38,327 nt of DNA from Armatimonadota bacterium (GCA_029547025.1 JAKPQA010000150.1:1-38327), one strand, 5' to 3'. Positions 23,126 through 31,586 are shown, counted from the first letter of the stretch. The notes: generated by a model from the letters alone, not told the origin. Translations and numbers: made by a program.

Positions 23126-24123
23126 TCGAGCCCGACGCGTGGGTTCTCGACACACGAGATGGGCTCACCGCGTCCCAGATTGCCGAAGCACTTCTCATTA
23201 CATTCGGTGCAGCGGACGATCTCGGCCTCCCGGCCCTGCCGCACCTTGGTGGGCCACATGGGGTCGGCGAGAAGACCTCGCCCGATGGCGACCAGGTCGC
23301 ACCGGCCCTCGGCCAGCGCCGCATCGGCCCGGGCAGGGTCGTTCATGCCGTTGACGGCGATGACGGGCACGGTGGTGTGCTGGCGGGTCAGCCCCGCATA
23401 GTGAGCGTGCTCCCCGTTGGGGCCCAGGCTGGGCGAAATGTCGAGCACATCCACCCCCGCGGCGACCAGCTGGGCGGCGAAGGCGATGCTCTCGTCGATG
23501 CCATAGCCGCCCCATGCCGGCGTGTGGCGGTAGAAGACGAGGAGCTCCGGCCCCTTGGCCTCCATCACGGCCCGGACACACTCGAGCCCCATGCGCATGC
23601 GGTTCTCGAGGGAACCTCCGTACCCGTCCGTCCGCTGGTTCCACTCGGGGGCGAAGAACCGGTTGAGGAAAAACCCATGAGCGCCGTGGATCTCGACACC
23701 GTCGAAGCCGGCCTCCTCGCACACGACGGCGGCGCGCGCCAGCTGGCGCTGGAGCGCCCGAAGCTCCTCGACCGTGGCCTCGCGAGCCCCGTCGAGCGCG
23801 CTCGGACCGAGCCGGTCGGCGTCGGGCGAGACCCGGTCCTGAACGAAGAGCTGAACCACGGCGAGCGACCCCGCATCCTGGATGCACCGGGCCAGTGGCC
23901 GCATGAGGGCGGGCCCAATCTCGGCGGCGAACAGCCGAACCTGCACGGCCTCGACGATGACCGTGCCCACACCGCCCCGGGCCCGCTCGGCGTAGTAGGC
24001 GCGGGCTGGCTCGCTGGTCACGCCCATGTTGGTCACCATGGGCGGCATGACGATGCGGTTGGGTGCCGTGCGAGACCGCAGGGCGAGGGGCTCAAACAGC
24101 CGGGGATACGTGCCAGCCACCAT
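23113..24123 (-). CDS. OYE-family NADH:flavin oxidoreductase with Fe-S cysteine motif
   Basis: 336 residues; GAGGTGACTG precedes the ATG. An Old Yellow Enzyme TIM barrel binding FMN: NRIVMPPMVTNMG at the N-terminus, the catalytic-region segment EIHGAHGFFLNRFF, and WNQRTDGYGGSLENRMRM. AIGRGLLADPMWP is the FMN phosphate-binding part. After it, CTECNEKCFGN followed by a fourth cysteine (PISCVENP) gives a C-x2-C-x3-C-x11-C motif that holds a [4Fe-4S] cluster in the 2,4-dienoyl-CoA reductase/trimethylamine dehydrogenase branch. The C-terminal FAD/NAD(P) domains of that branch are absent, so electrons must come from another protein. The substrate, probably an enone or enoyl compound, is not known. 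Confidence 0.88.
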   Translation of the reverse strand: MVAGTYPRLFEPLALRSRTAPNRIVMPPMVTNMGVTSEPARAYYAERARGGVGTVIVEAVQVRLFAAEIGPALMRPLARCIQDAGSLAVVQLFVQDRVSPDADRLGPSALDGAREATVEELRALQRQLARAAVVCEEAGFDGVEIHGAHGFFLNRFFAPEWNQRTDGYGGSLENRMRMGLECVRAVMEAKGPELLVFYRHTPAWGGYGIDESIAFAAQLVAAGVDVLDISPSLGPNGEHAHYAGLTRQHTTVPVIAVNGMNDPARADAALAEGRCDLVAIGRGLLADPMWPTKVRQGREAEIVRCTECNEKCFGNLGRGEPISCVENPRVGLEWRD

Positions 24124-24442
24124 CAGTCACCTCGCAACGCGCCGACGCGCTGGCCGAGCGAATATCGCGCCGGACAAGGAGGTACGCCGGGTTGGCCCTA
24201 AGAAGAAAGGGCTGCGCGGTGCAATGCGGGCGCATGATACCACCTGCTTTCGCGGCAGGTCGACCGAGGAGATGCGCCAAAGCCGGGTGCGGGGGCTTGT
24301 ACGGCGCGCGGGCCTATGGTACAGAACGAGACCCGAGCCCCATGGGCGCGACCGTTCGGGGCCATGGGCTGCCTGCTCCTGGGCGCGGCGCTCGGTGCCG
24401 CGAAGCCAGGTTCGTGTTGCGAGCCTGTAGGATGGGTGAGCG
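24124..24442. other. Divergent intergenic region between oxidoreductase and ECF sigma genes
   Basis: These 319 bases separate genes read outward in both directions. They must carry at least two promoters; I see a fair one for the minus strand and none of quality for the sigma gene (TTGTAC at 24297 with TACAGA 17 bases on is only a weak candidate). There is no convincing gene or structured RNA. Confidence 0.45.
24234..24263 (-). promoter_or_regulatory. Possible promoter of the oxidoreductase operon
   Basis: On the minus strand TATCAT (plus 24234-24239) is preceded at 18 bases by TCGACC, a four-of-six match to the -35 consensus. Transcription would start near 24227, giving a leader of about 105 bases to the ATG at 24123. 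Confidence 0.35.
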
Positions 24443-25048
24443 ATGGAAGCGCAGCTACCGGCGGTCAGAGCCATGTATAGTCCCGATTCGGACGACGCCC
24501 TCGTTGAGCGTGCCCTCAAGGGGGACATGTCGGCCTTCTCGCGGCTCTACGATCGCTACGAGAAGCCCCTCTTCAACTTCATCTGCCAGTACGTGGGTGA
24601 CTACGAAGCGGCTCAGGATGTCTTCCAGGAGACCTTCATCCGGGCATACCGCAAGCTGCAACGCTACCAGCTCGGGACCAACTTCTCCGCCTGGCTGCAC
24701 CGCATCGCCATCAACCAGAGCAAGGACGAGTTCAAACGCCGCCGCCGGCGGCCCATCAGCAGCATCACCCAGTCCGAGGGCGGCGAGGAGACGGACCTTC
24801 TGGCGACCATCTCCGACGAGTCGCTCACGCCCGAGGAGCTGCTGACGCGCAAAGAGCAGGCGGGACGCGTCCGACGCGCCCTGACGCGGTTGACCAAGGA
24901 CCACATGCAGGTCATTCTCCTCTACGTCTTCCAGGGCATGGCCTACAAGGACATCGCCGAGACCCTGGGCATCCCCATCGGCACGGTGAAATCGCGGATG
25001 CACTATGCCATCAAAGAGCTGGGAAAGGTCCTCGATGGGCGGCTCTAG
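24443..25048 (+). CDS. ECF-type RNA polymerase sigma factor
   Basis: 201 residues. Region 2 is shown by LVERALKGDMSAFSRLYDRY and DVFQETFIRAYRKL, and region 4 by the helix-turn-helix DIAETLGIPIGTVKSRMHYA. Region 3 and 1.1 are absent, as in extracytoplasmic-function factors. The start at 24443 has GGATGGGTGAG upstream; an ATG at 24473 is the alternative and would remove ten residues. The gene is followed by a zf-HC2 membrane protein that should be its anti-sigma factor, and then by a TPR protein and an ABC transporter that may be its regulon. Confidence 0.93.
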   Translation: MEAQLPAVRAMYSPDSDDALVERALKGDMSAFSRLYDRYEKPLFNFICQYVGDYEAAQDVFQETFIRAYRKLQRYQLGTNFSAWLHRIAINQSKDEFKRRRRRPISSITQSEGGEETDLLATISDESLTPEELLTRKEQAGRVRRALTRLTKDHMQVILLYVFQGMAYKDIAETLGIPIGTVKSRMHYAIKELGKVLDGRL

Positions 25049-25079
25049 GATGGGCTCGCGAGTTTCTCTGCGGGCGGTC

Positions 25080-25105
25080 GAACCTTTGTACGCCGCGTGG
25101 CGTTC
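25080..25105 (+). promoter_or_regulatory. Possible ECF-type promoter before the anti-sigma gene
   Basis: GAACC (25080-25084) and CGTTC (25101-25105) place AAC and CGT 17 bases apart, the usual bipartite pattern of ECF promoters. The same bases form a TCGAAC/GTTCGA inverted repeat, so a regulator site is the alternative reading. Transcription would start near 25110. Confidence 0.35.
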
Positions 25106-25171
25106 GAGCTGTGGTCCCCATGTGTACGGCTGCGAGCGCTAGTGGGTTTTGCCTAAGGAGTTGGGACTGCC

Positions 25172-25852
25172 GTGCGGTGTAGGCATGTGCAGGAGCGGTT
25201 GGTCGAGTCCCGTCTCAGGGGCGACGGCCATCCACCCGAGGGGCTGGCGCCTCATCTCGAGCGCTGCCAGCGCTGCGCCGAGGAGTACGAGGTCATCGCC
25301 CGGGGCGTCGCGGCCCTCGAACACCTCAAGCCCGTCGTGCCTCCGGCGGGCATGAAGGCCATCGTGTTCGACCGCATTGCCGAGGAGCGCACGCGCGACC
25401 CGTGGCATGTGCGATCGCTGGCCTTCTGCCGGCGGCCTTCGGTGCGCATCGCGACCGTGGCCTGTCTCCTCCTGGCCGCCCTCGGCGCCACCGTGGTCCT
25501 GAGTCGGGATGCCCGGGACAAGGACCGTCTGCCCGACGCGGCCTCGCTGGCGGCCCGGGCGGCGGCTTCGGCCCAGGCCATCGACGACCAGGCGCTGCTC
25601 TCTCGCCCCTATGTGGTCCAATCCGCCCGAGCCGCGCGCGATCTGCGCGAGGCCGAACTGTACCTGGATGAGGCGGCCAACGTGGGGCACGACCCGGTCC
25701 AGCTCGCCCAGATCGGCCGCCGGGTCGACGCCGCCCTGCGAGCCGGGCTGGCGGACCGGATCGCGGCGCTCGCCGCCGATGCACCGGACGACGACCAGAG
25801 AGCGCTGGTCCAGATCATCGACGACCTGAAAGCGATCGCGCGTTGTGAGTAG
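25172..25852 (+). CDS. zf-HC2 transmembrane anti-sigma factor
   Basis: 226 residues from a GTG start; AAGGAG lies eleven bases upstream. The N-terminal region carries a zinc-binding HLERCQRC motif with C3 and H4 upstream, the anti-sigma domain that clamps ECF factors. A single membrane segment (RIATVACLLLAALGATVVLS, about residues 90-109) is followed by a mostly helical extracytoplasmic part of about 115 residues without a recognised domain. Its position right after the ECF sigma gene makes it the likely partner. A separate ECF-like promoter in the 123-base gap would let the sigma factor raise its own inhibitor. Confidence 0.83.
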   Translation: MRCRHVQERLVESRLRGDGHPPEGLAPHLERCQRCAEEYEVIARGVAALEHLKPVVPPAGMKAIVFDRIAEERTRDPWHVRSLAFCRRPSVRIATVACLLLAALGATVVLSRDARDKDRLPDAASLAARAAASAQAIDDQALLSRPYVVQSARAARDLREAELYLDEAANVGHDPVQLAQIGRRVDAALRAGLADRIAALAADAPDDDQRALVQIIDDLKAIARCE

Positions 25853-25936
25853 ACACAAGCGCGTGTGAGGCCAGACTGCGGGCCGCCGGCCGGTGCCCTG
25901 GGCCGTGCGGCTCGTTCGGTCTGGCGGACGAGTGTG

Positions 25937-25954
25937 GGGGGGCTCGCGCCCCCC
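25937..25954 (+). terminator. Six-pair G/C hairpin between anti-sigma and TPR genes
   Basis: GGGGGG (25937-25942) and CCCCCC (25949-25954) enclose the loop CTCGCG. It lies 85 bases after the anti-sigma stop and 25 bases before the next start codon. It has no T tail, so it may attenuate read-through or limit translation of the following gene. Confidence 0.4.
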
Positions 25955-25979
25955 AGCCCTGGCGGCAGGTGAGGCCCGC

Positions 25980-27746
25980 GTGCCACGTGCGTGGACCATT
26001 TTGTTCTCGGTTGCGGCCATCGGCATCGGCGGCGCTCTTCTCTATGCCAACCGGTCCGATGCCCATGGCGAAGATCCCTGGGTCCAGGCCGAGCGGTCCT
26101 TCTCGGCAGGCGACCTTCGGGCGGCCGCGCGCCAGTACGAGGCGTTCGTCGCCCGCCATCCCGACAGCCCCTGGGCCGCACAGGCTCTCTATCAGGCTGC
26201 GTTCATCTATGCCGATGACGCCCGGCGGCGCGACGACGCCATCCGCACCTACCGGCGCATCGCCGACGAGTTCCCGCACCACCCCTTGGCCGACGAGGCC
26301 CTCCGTCACATGGGAGACCTCCTGCTCGAGGACCACCAGTACGCCGAAGCGATTCGCGCGTACCAGGATGCCGTCCATCGCAGTGCCGGCTCGGACCCCG
26401 CGGCGTCCGCCGCCGCCGAGGTCCGGATCGCCGAGGCCCTGTTTCGCTCCGGCGACGGCCCCGGGGCCCGGCTGCGCTGCCTGGCCATCCTCCGGCGCTA
26501 CCCGCGCTGCGGTCACCAGCGGGCCGAAGCCCTGAACCTGCTCGCCCTCACCGCGCTCCAGCTCGAAGACAGCCCGCGCACGGCCCTCCAGCGCTACGAG
26601 CAGCTTCTGCGCGAGTACCCCGACTCGCGCTATGCGCCGCAAGCCCGACGCCAGGTCACCGCCCTCCGGCAGGAGCTGGGCTTGCCCGCGGTCACGGCAG
26701 ACCGGACCGAGGCCACACGGGGCCGCTCCCTGCGGGTGGAGCTGCCGACCCGCTCGCCTTCGGGCGAGGCGTTCAAGGACACCGGGATGCTCGAATGCCT
26801 GCGCGTGCTCCTCGCGGCGAGCGGTGTGCACGTCTCGCTCACGAAACTGTCCGGCTGGTCGGGCCGTGCTTTCGCGTTCTACTACGCGGCCACGGATCGC
26901 CGCCGCGGCGCCGGTCTCATGCCACCGGGGGAGCCCGAGGGCCTGGCGCGAAGCCTGGGTTTCCGCCACTGTGCCCTCACCATCGAGCGCAGCCCCGAGC
27001 GTGCGTGGGACCGCGTGGTCCGAAGCCTGTCCGACGGCCAGGCAGTACTCACGCGTGCGGGCGTCGTCTCACCTGCCGACTGGGTGCTCATCACGGGCTA
27101 CGACGCGGCCACGGACCGCGTGGGCTTCCACACCACATCGGGGGCCCGGCGGACGGTGCCGCTCGACCAACTGCTCGGGGCCCTCTGGGCCCCCGAGGGC
27201 GGGCCCGGGATGGGCGCCCGGTCCGATGACGGCTCGCGCGAGATCCCGCTCTTCGTCCTGGGCCGCCGGCCGGCGTCGTCCCAGCCCGCGCCCTCGCTGG
27301 CTCCCGCGATCCGCCAGGCCATCGCGCTGGGCCGAGCCCACGACGACTGGGGCCTCCGCGGGGGTCTCTCGGCGTGGACCGAGCTCGCCCACGACATGGC
27401 CCGGGTCGGTGGCTCGGGCTGCACCGATGCCGAGGCCGCGGAACTGGGTGCCTGGTGCGAGTCCGATCTGCCCCGGCTGACGGCCTCGCGGCGCGAGGCG
27501 GCCGACTTCCTGCGAACGTGGGCCGCATCGGCAACACCGGTCGCTCGGAAGCACCTGGAGTCGGCGGCCCGCCACTACGACGGCGTGGCGCGCCACCTGG
27601 CGGGACTCGAGGCGGCATTCCGCGCGGCCCTCGAGCATCGCCCGAGCGCCAGCCAACTCGCGCGCCCCGAGGTGGTGGTGACGCGCGCCGCGGCCGAGGA
27701 GCGCGCGGCCCTGCGCGAGCTCGAAGCCGTCGTCGAGGCGCCATAG
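25980..27746 (+). CDS. Membrane-anchored TPR protein with a C39/BtrH-like cysteine-peptidase-fold domain
   Basis: 588 residues from the GTG at 25980, which has AGGTGAGG eight bases before it; the frame is open 87 bases earlier, but the anchor (RAWTILFSVAAIGIGGALLY) starts here. Residues about 35-240 contain YbgF/Outer-membrane-lipoprotein-type TPRs (SFSAGDLRAAARQYEAFVAR, then YRRIADEFPHHPLADEA). From about 255 a domain follows with C273 in DTGMLECLRVLL, LSGWSGRAFAFYY, and later WVLITGYDAATDRVGFH. This order resembles C39/BtrH-N-type papain-like domains, but where their histidine usually sits before the GYD segment there is W368. So the cysteine is present and the histidine seems lost. The C-terminal 120 residues are helical. 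It is probably part of the sigma/anti-sigma/ABC cluster. Confidence 0.65.
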   Translation: MPRAWTILFSVAAIGIGGALLYANRSDAHGEDPWVQAERSFSAGDLRAAARQYEAFVARHPDSPWAAQALYQAAFIYADDARRRDDAIRTYRRIADEFPHHPLADEALRHMGDLLLEDHQYAEAIRAYQDAVHRSAGSDPAASAAAEVRIAEALFRSGDGPGARLRCLAILRRYPRCGHQRAEALNLLALTALQLEDSPRTALQRYEQLLREYPDSRYAPQARRQVTALRQELGLPAVTADRTEATRGRSLRVELPTRSPSGEAFKDTGMLECLRVLLAASGVHVSLTKLSGWSGRAFAFYYAATDRRRGAGLMPPGEPEGLARSLGFRHCALTIERSPERAWDRVVRSLSDGQAVLTRAGVVSPADWVLITGYDAATDRVGFHTTSGARRTVPLDQLLGALWAPEGGPGMGARSDDGSREIPLFVLGRRPASSQPAPSLAPAIRQAIALGRAHDDWGLRGGLSAWTELAHDMARVGGSGCTDAEAAELGAWCESDLPRLTASRREAADFLRTWAASATPVARKHLESAARHYDGVARHLAGLEAAFRAALEHRPSASQLARPEVVVTRAAAEERAALRELEAVVEAP

Positions 27747-27776
27747 GCAACATGCCGCCCGGGGAGGGCCGACCGC

Positions 27777-28709
27777 GTGCAGCCTGCCATCGAGCTCACC
27801 GGCGTCCGGAAGACCTACCGCGTGCGCGGAGCGGCGCCCGTCCCGGCCATCGACGGCGTCACCCTGGCCGTTCAGCCCGGAGAGGTGTTCGGGTTCCTGG
27901 GCCGCAACGGAGCCGGCAAGACCACTACCGTCAAGGTGCTCCTGGGCATGGTCCCCCAGTACGAAGGCTCGGCCCGCCTGTTCGGCATCGATGCCCGCCG
28001 GCCGGCGGCCCGCTTTCGCACCGGCTATCTCGCCGAGACCCCCGAGTTCGCCCCCCACGCCACCGTTCGCGAGATACTGAGCCTCCACGCCCGCCTGGCC
28101 GGCATGAAGCGGGGGGCGGGCGAAGACCGGGCCGAGGAGCTCATCGACCTGGTGGACCTCCGCGGGGCCGTGGGCCGACGCGTCGGGGGGTTCTCGAAGG
28201 GGATGATCCAGCGCCTGGGCGTGGCCGTGGCCCTCATCGGCGAGCCGAGGCTCGTGTTCCTCGACGAGCCCACGGCCAACCTCGACCCCGTGGGTCGGCG
28301 CATGGTGCGGGACGTGCTCGTGGGGCTCCGCAACCAGGGCATCACCGTCTTCCTGAGCTCCCACATGCTCTCCGAGGTCGAGATGACCTGCACGCGCGTC
28401 GCCATCATGGATGCCGGCCGGATCGTGCGCGCCGGCACCGTCGACGAGCTGACGCGAACCGTCCACTACGTCCACATCGGTGTGACGACCGTCAGCGATG
28501 GCCTTCTGGCGGACCTCCGATCCGCGCTCGCCAACGTGCGCGAGATGCAGGGGTACATCGTGGGGGAGATCCGCTCCGAGTCCGACCTGGACCCGATCCC
28601 TGGCATCGTCGAGCGCCACGGGGCGCGTCTCCGGTACCTGGCCATGGCTCACGAGACGCTCGAGGACGCCTTCCTCCGTACCGTGGGTGTGAAGGGGGCC
28701 TCGGGATGA
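27777..28709 (+). CDS. ABC transporter ATP-binding protein (ABC-2 type)
   Basis: 310 residues, GTG start with GGGGAGGG upstream. The nucleotide-binding domain has Walker A GRNGAGKTT, Q-loop region GYLAETPEFAPH, signature GGFSKGMIQRLG, Walker B LVFLDEPT and the H-loop SSHMLSE. The C-terminal 90 residues form the extra domain common in ABC-2 exporters of the CcmA/NosF/NatA type. It should power the six-helix permease encoded directly downstream, with which it overlaps by four bases (ATGA). The substrate is unknown. Confidence 0.93.
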   Translation: MQPAIELTGVRKTYRVRGAAPVPAIDGVTLAVQPGEVFGFLGRNGAGKTTTVKVLLGMVPQYEGSARLFGIDARRPAARFRTGYLAETPEFAPHATVREILSLHARLAGMKRGAGEDRAEELIDLVDLRGAVGRRVGGFSKGMIQRLGVAVALIGEPRLVFLDEPTANLDPVGRRMVRDVLVGLRNQGITVFLSSHMLSEVEMTCTRVAIMDAGRIVRAGTVDELTRTVHYVHIGVTTVSDGLLADLRSALANVREMQGYIVGEIRSESDLDPIPGIVERHGARLRYLAMAHETLEDAFLRTVGVKGASG

Positions 28710-29602
28710 GCGTCGTTATCGCCCTGGCCGGGGATACCTTGCGGAGCTGCGGCCGGGCCTGGATCCTCGTCGGCCTGGTGACCGTCCTCGCCCTGGCGGC
28801 GGCCACGACGGTGGCGGTCATCGCTCATGTCCCCGCGGAGTACATGAAGGCCGCGGCGGGTCTGGTGGAGCAGGGCGCCGTCCCGTCGCTCCCCGGCGAC
28901 ACGGCGAGCGATGAGCGGCAGACCAAGGCGGCGGTCATCCAGGATCTGACCGCGTCCGAGTACGAGCTGGTGATGAAGGACACGGCCCGTGCGGCCGGAC
29001 TCCGGCACGTGGTGGGCATGGGCGGGGCGCTCCTGGCGGCCCTCATCGGGGTTCTGGTGAACGAGACGCGCTCGGGGCGGATTGGGCCCATCGTCGCCCG
29101 TGCCATCCCGCGCCGCACCGTGGTCCTGGGCCAGATGGTGGGTGGGGCCTGCGCGCTGACCATGGCGACCGCACTCCTTGCGGTGGCGCTGATGCTGGCC
29201 GATGCCGCGGTGGTGGGGCGGGCCGAGCCACGCGTGCTGCCCGCTGCGGGCCTGATCCTGCCCAACCTGATGGTGTGCCTCACGCTCGTCTACGCGCTCG
29301 CCACCGTGATGCACCCCGTGGGCGCCGCGGGTGTGGGGCTGCTGGTCTGTGCCGCCGTGGGGCAGATCGGCGCCATCTACCGGTCCCTTACGGCTGCCGA
29401 GGTTCACGGCCTGGTGGTCGACGCCACCCGGCTCGCCTATCGGCTCCTGCCGCACCTGGGCGACCTCAAGACCGCGGCCGAGGACTACCTGATCGAAGCC
29501 CGGGTCCACATCCCCATCGGGCCGGCCATCGGCACGGACGCCATCTACACCCTCCTTCTCACACTGGCAGCCTGCTGGTTATTCTCAAGGCGGCAGGTGT
29601 AG
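28706..29602 (+). CDS. ABC-2 family transporter permease
   Basis: 298 residues, starting within the stop of the ATPase gene (ATGA overlap). About six membrane segments are visible: ILVGLVTVLALAAATTVAV, VVGMGGALLAALIGVLV, LTMATALLAVALMLA, LMVCLTLVYALATVM, AAGVGLLVCAAVGQIGAIY and TLLLTLAACWLF. A large loop lies between the first two. NETRSGRIGPIVARAIPRR is the characteristic cytoplasmic coupling segment of ABC-2 permeases. It forms an exporter or gliding/copper-type transporter with the preceding ATPase; the cargo is not apparent. Confidence 0.85.
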   Translation: MSVVIALAGDTLRSCGRAWILVGLVTVLALAAATTVAVIAHVPAEYMKAAAGLVEQGAVPSLPGDTASDERQTKAAVIQDLTASEYELVMKDTARAAGLRHVVGMGGALLAALIGVLVNETRSGRIGPIVARAIPRRTVVLGQMVGGACALTMATALLAVALMLADAAVVGRAEPRVLPAAGLILPNLMVCLTLVYALATVMHPVGAAGVGLLVCAAVGQIGAIYRSLTAAEVHGLVVDATRLAYRLLPHLGDLKTAAEDYLIEARVHIPIGPAIGTDAIYTLLLTLAACWLFSRRQV

Positions 29603-29692
29603 CTGAGCGTGCCGGCCGAACGCAGCCCGGGTTCCGCCCCCACCCGCTCCGCCGGCCCGAACAGCGCGACGGCACCGCCAGGGGAGTCTTGA

Positions 29693-31567
29693 ATGAAAGA
29701 AAGCCATGCCGATCGTTTCGCTCGCCACGCGGCCCCGGGGCGGCGCTTGCGCGGGCTCCAACTCACCGACCTGGTCGATGTACAGACCCTCCAGGAGGCC
29801 CAGGAGCGATTCGCCGAGCTGGGCCGTGTGGGGATCGTCATCCGGGGCCCCGACGGCCAGATGATCACACAGCCAAGTTGCCTCAACGAGTTCTGCTCGG
29901 CCCTCCTGTGCCACCCGGAGCTCTCACGCCAGTGCCAGGCTTCCCACAACGAGGTGCCGGCCGAGCCGGGGCATGAGCATGGTGTCCAGGCCTATGCGTG
30001 CCATGCGGGCCTGCGGCAGTTCGCCGCCCCCATCGTGGTCCGGGGGCGCACCTACGGCACCATCATCGTCGGGCCGGTGGCCGACCAGGAAATGGACCCC
30101 GCCACCCTTCACCGTCTGGCGGGCCAACTCGGCCTCCCGGTCGACGAGGTCCGGCGTCAGGCAGCCACCGTGCGACGGTGGTCCGATCAGGAGGCCGGCA
30201 TCCTGGTTCGCGGCCTCGAGATGACTGCCCGCAACATCACCGAGCTGTGCCTGGCGGGCTACGATCTGCGATGCACCGTGGAGGAACTCCGGCTCGTCCA
30301 GGAAGTCGGACACGAACTGGTGGCCGATCGCAGCCTCGAAGACACCATGAGCCTCATCGCCCGCCGAATCACCGGCATCTTCGGCGCCAAGGCGTGTCTC
30401 ATCCGCCTCTTCGAGACCGATCGGGGAACCACCAAGGTGCTGGCCTCGCACGGCCTGAGCCAGGAGTACCTCCAGAAGGGCCCGGTGGGCGTGGCCACCG
30501 AGCTCGAGCGCGTGGCCATCGAGGGCGCCGTATCGGTGATCGAGGACATCGAGAAGGACGAGCGCTTCGTCTACCGGGATGCGGCCCGCGAGGAAGGGCT
30601 TCGCTCCGCCATCTACGCGGGCCTCATCTGCCGCGGCAAGGCCCTGGGCGGGCTCCGGCTCTACTTCGGCGAGCCCCGCGAGACGGACGAGAGCGAGCTG
30701 CGCCTCGTGCGGGCCCTGGCCGACCAGGCGGCTCTCGCCATCGAGAACGCCCGCCTCATCGACAGCCTCCGCCGCGCGAACCAGCGCCTACGTGAAGCCT
30801 ACGAGCTCATGCACGGAGCCCAGGACAAACTACGCCAGACCGAGCGCCTGGCGGCCCTGGGAGAGATGGCCAGCGGCATCGCCCATGAGGTCAAGAACCC
30901 CCAGGCTGCCGTCTATGGCCTGGCGCGCCTGCTCCGCGATCAGCACGACCAGATGTCGCCCGAGCAGGTGCGCGAGTTCCTGAACACCATCATGCGCGAA
31001 GCCAAGCGGACCACCGGCATCGTGGACATGGTTCGCCAGTTCAGCCGGGAGCGTCAGGCCGGCATGACGGTGGTCCCGGTCACCGAGGTACTAGACGACG
31101 TCATCGCGCTCCAGCGCTTCGACGAGGCCGTCCGGCGCACGCAGATCGAGACCGAGTACGCGTGCCACCCGGAGGTCGACGGCAATGCCGACCGGCTACG
31201 GCAGGTGTTCCTTAACCTCATCCGCAACGCCGGCCAGGCGCTCCAGGGCCGGCCCGACGGCCGAATCATCGTCCGGGTGCGGCAGGAGGACCAGCAGGTC
31301 ATCATCGAGGTGGCCGACAACGGCCCGGGTGTCCCGGCCGAGATCCAGGAGCGGATCTGGGAGCCCTTCTACACCACCCGGGGCGCCGAGGGCACCGGCC
31401 TTGGGCTCGACATCTGCCGCCAGATCGTCGCCCAGCACCGGGGCACCATCGGACTCGAGTCGGAGCCCGGCCGCGGCGCCACCTTCACGGTGCGACTGCC
31501 CGCCTCGGGCTCGCGGCCGCCCGAGGAAACCGAGGACGCCAACAGCGACGGCGAGAACGACGCGTAG
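29693..31567 (+). CDS. PocR-GAF sensor histidine kinase
   Basis: 624 residues; GGGGAG lies before the ATG. A PocR sensory domain occupies about 20-175, with its cysteine-rich segment (CLNEFCSALLCHPELSRQC) and FAAPIVVRGRTYGTIIVG. A GAF domain follows (about 200-360), starting VGHELVADRSLEDTMSLI. The kinase core has the phospho-accepting H398 in GIAHEVKNP, the N box RQVFLNLIRNAGQAL, and DNGPGVPAEIQERIWEPFY plus GTGLGLDI of the ATP-binding domain. No membrane segment is seen, so it should be cytoplasmic. PocR domains bind small hydrocarbon-type ligands in known cases. No response regulator lies beside it. Confidence 0.92.
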   Translation: MKESHADRFARHAAPGRRLRGLQLTDLVDVQTLQEAQERFAELGRVGIVIRGPDGQMITQPSCLNEFCSALLCHPELSRQCQASHNEVPAEPGHEHGVQAYACHAGLRQFAAPIVVRGRTYGTIIVGPVADQEMDPATLHRLAGQLGLPVDEVRRQAATVRRWSDQEAGILVRGLEMTARNITELCLAGYDLRCTVEELRLVQEVGHELVADRSLEDTMSLIARRITGIFGAKACLIRLFETDRGTTKVLASHGLSQEYLQKGPVGVATELERVAIEGAVSVIEDIEKDERFVYRDAAREEGLRSAIYAGLICRGKALGGLRLYFGEPRETDESELRLVRALADQAALAIENARLIDSLRRANQRLREAYELMHGAQDKLRQTERLAALGEMASGIAHEVKNPQAAVYGLARLLRDQHDQMSPEQVREFLNTIMREAKRTTGIVDMVRQFSRERQAGMTVVPVTEVLDDVIALQRFDEAVRRTQIETEYACHPEVDGNADRLRQVFLNLIRNAGQALQGRPDGRIIVRVRQEDQQVIIEVADNGPGVPAEIQERIWEPFYTTRGAEGTGLGLDICRQIVAQHRGTIGLESEPGRGATFTVRLPASGSRPPEETEDANSDGENDA

Positions 31568-31586
31568 CCACGCGGCCGGAGGAGCC

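Noticed and set aside
24297-24325. TTGTAC-17-TACAGA as promoter of the sigma factor gene
   Set aside because: Each hexamer matches at only three of six positions, which is common by chance.
27374-28705. Long open extension upstream of the ABC permease in the same frame
   Set aside because: It lies over the ATPase and TPR genes and gives an R/G/P-rich sequence. The permease starts at 28706 with an ATGA overlap.
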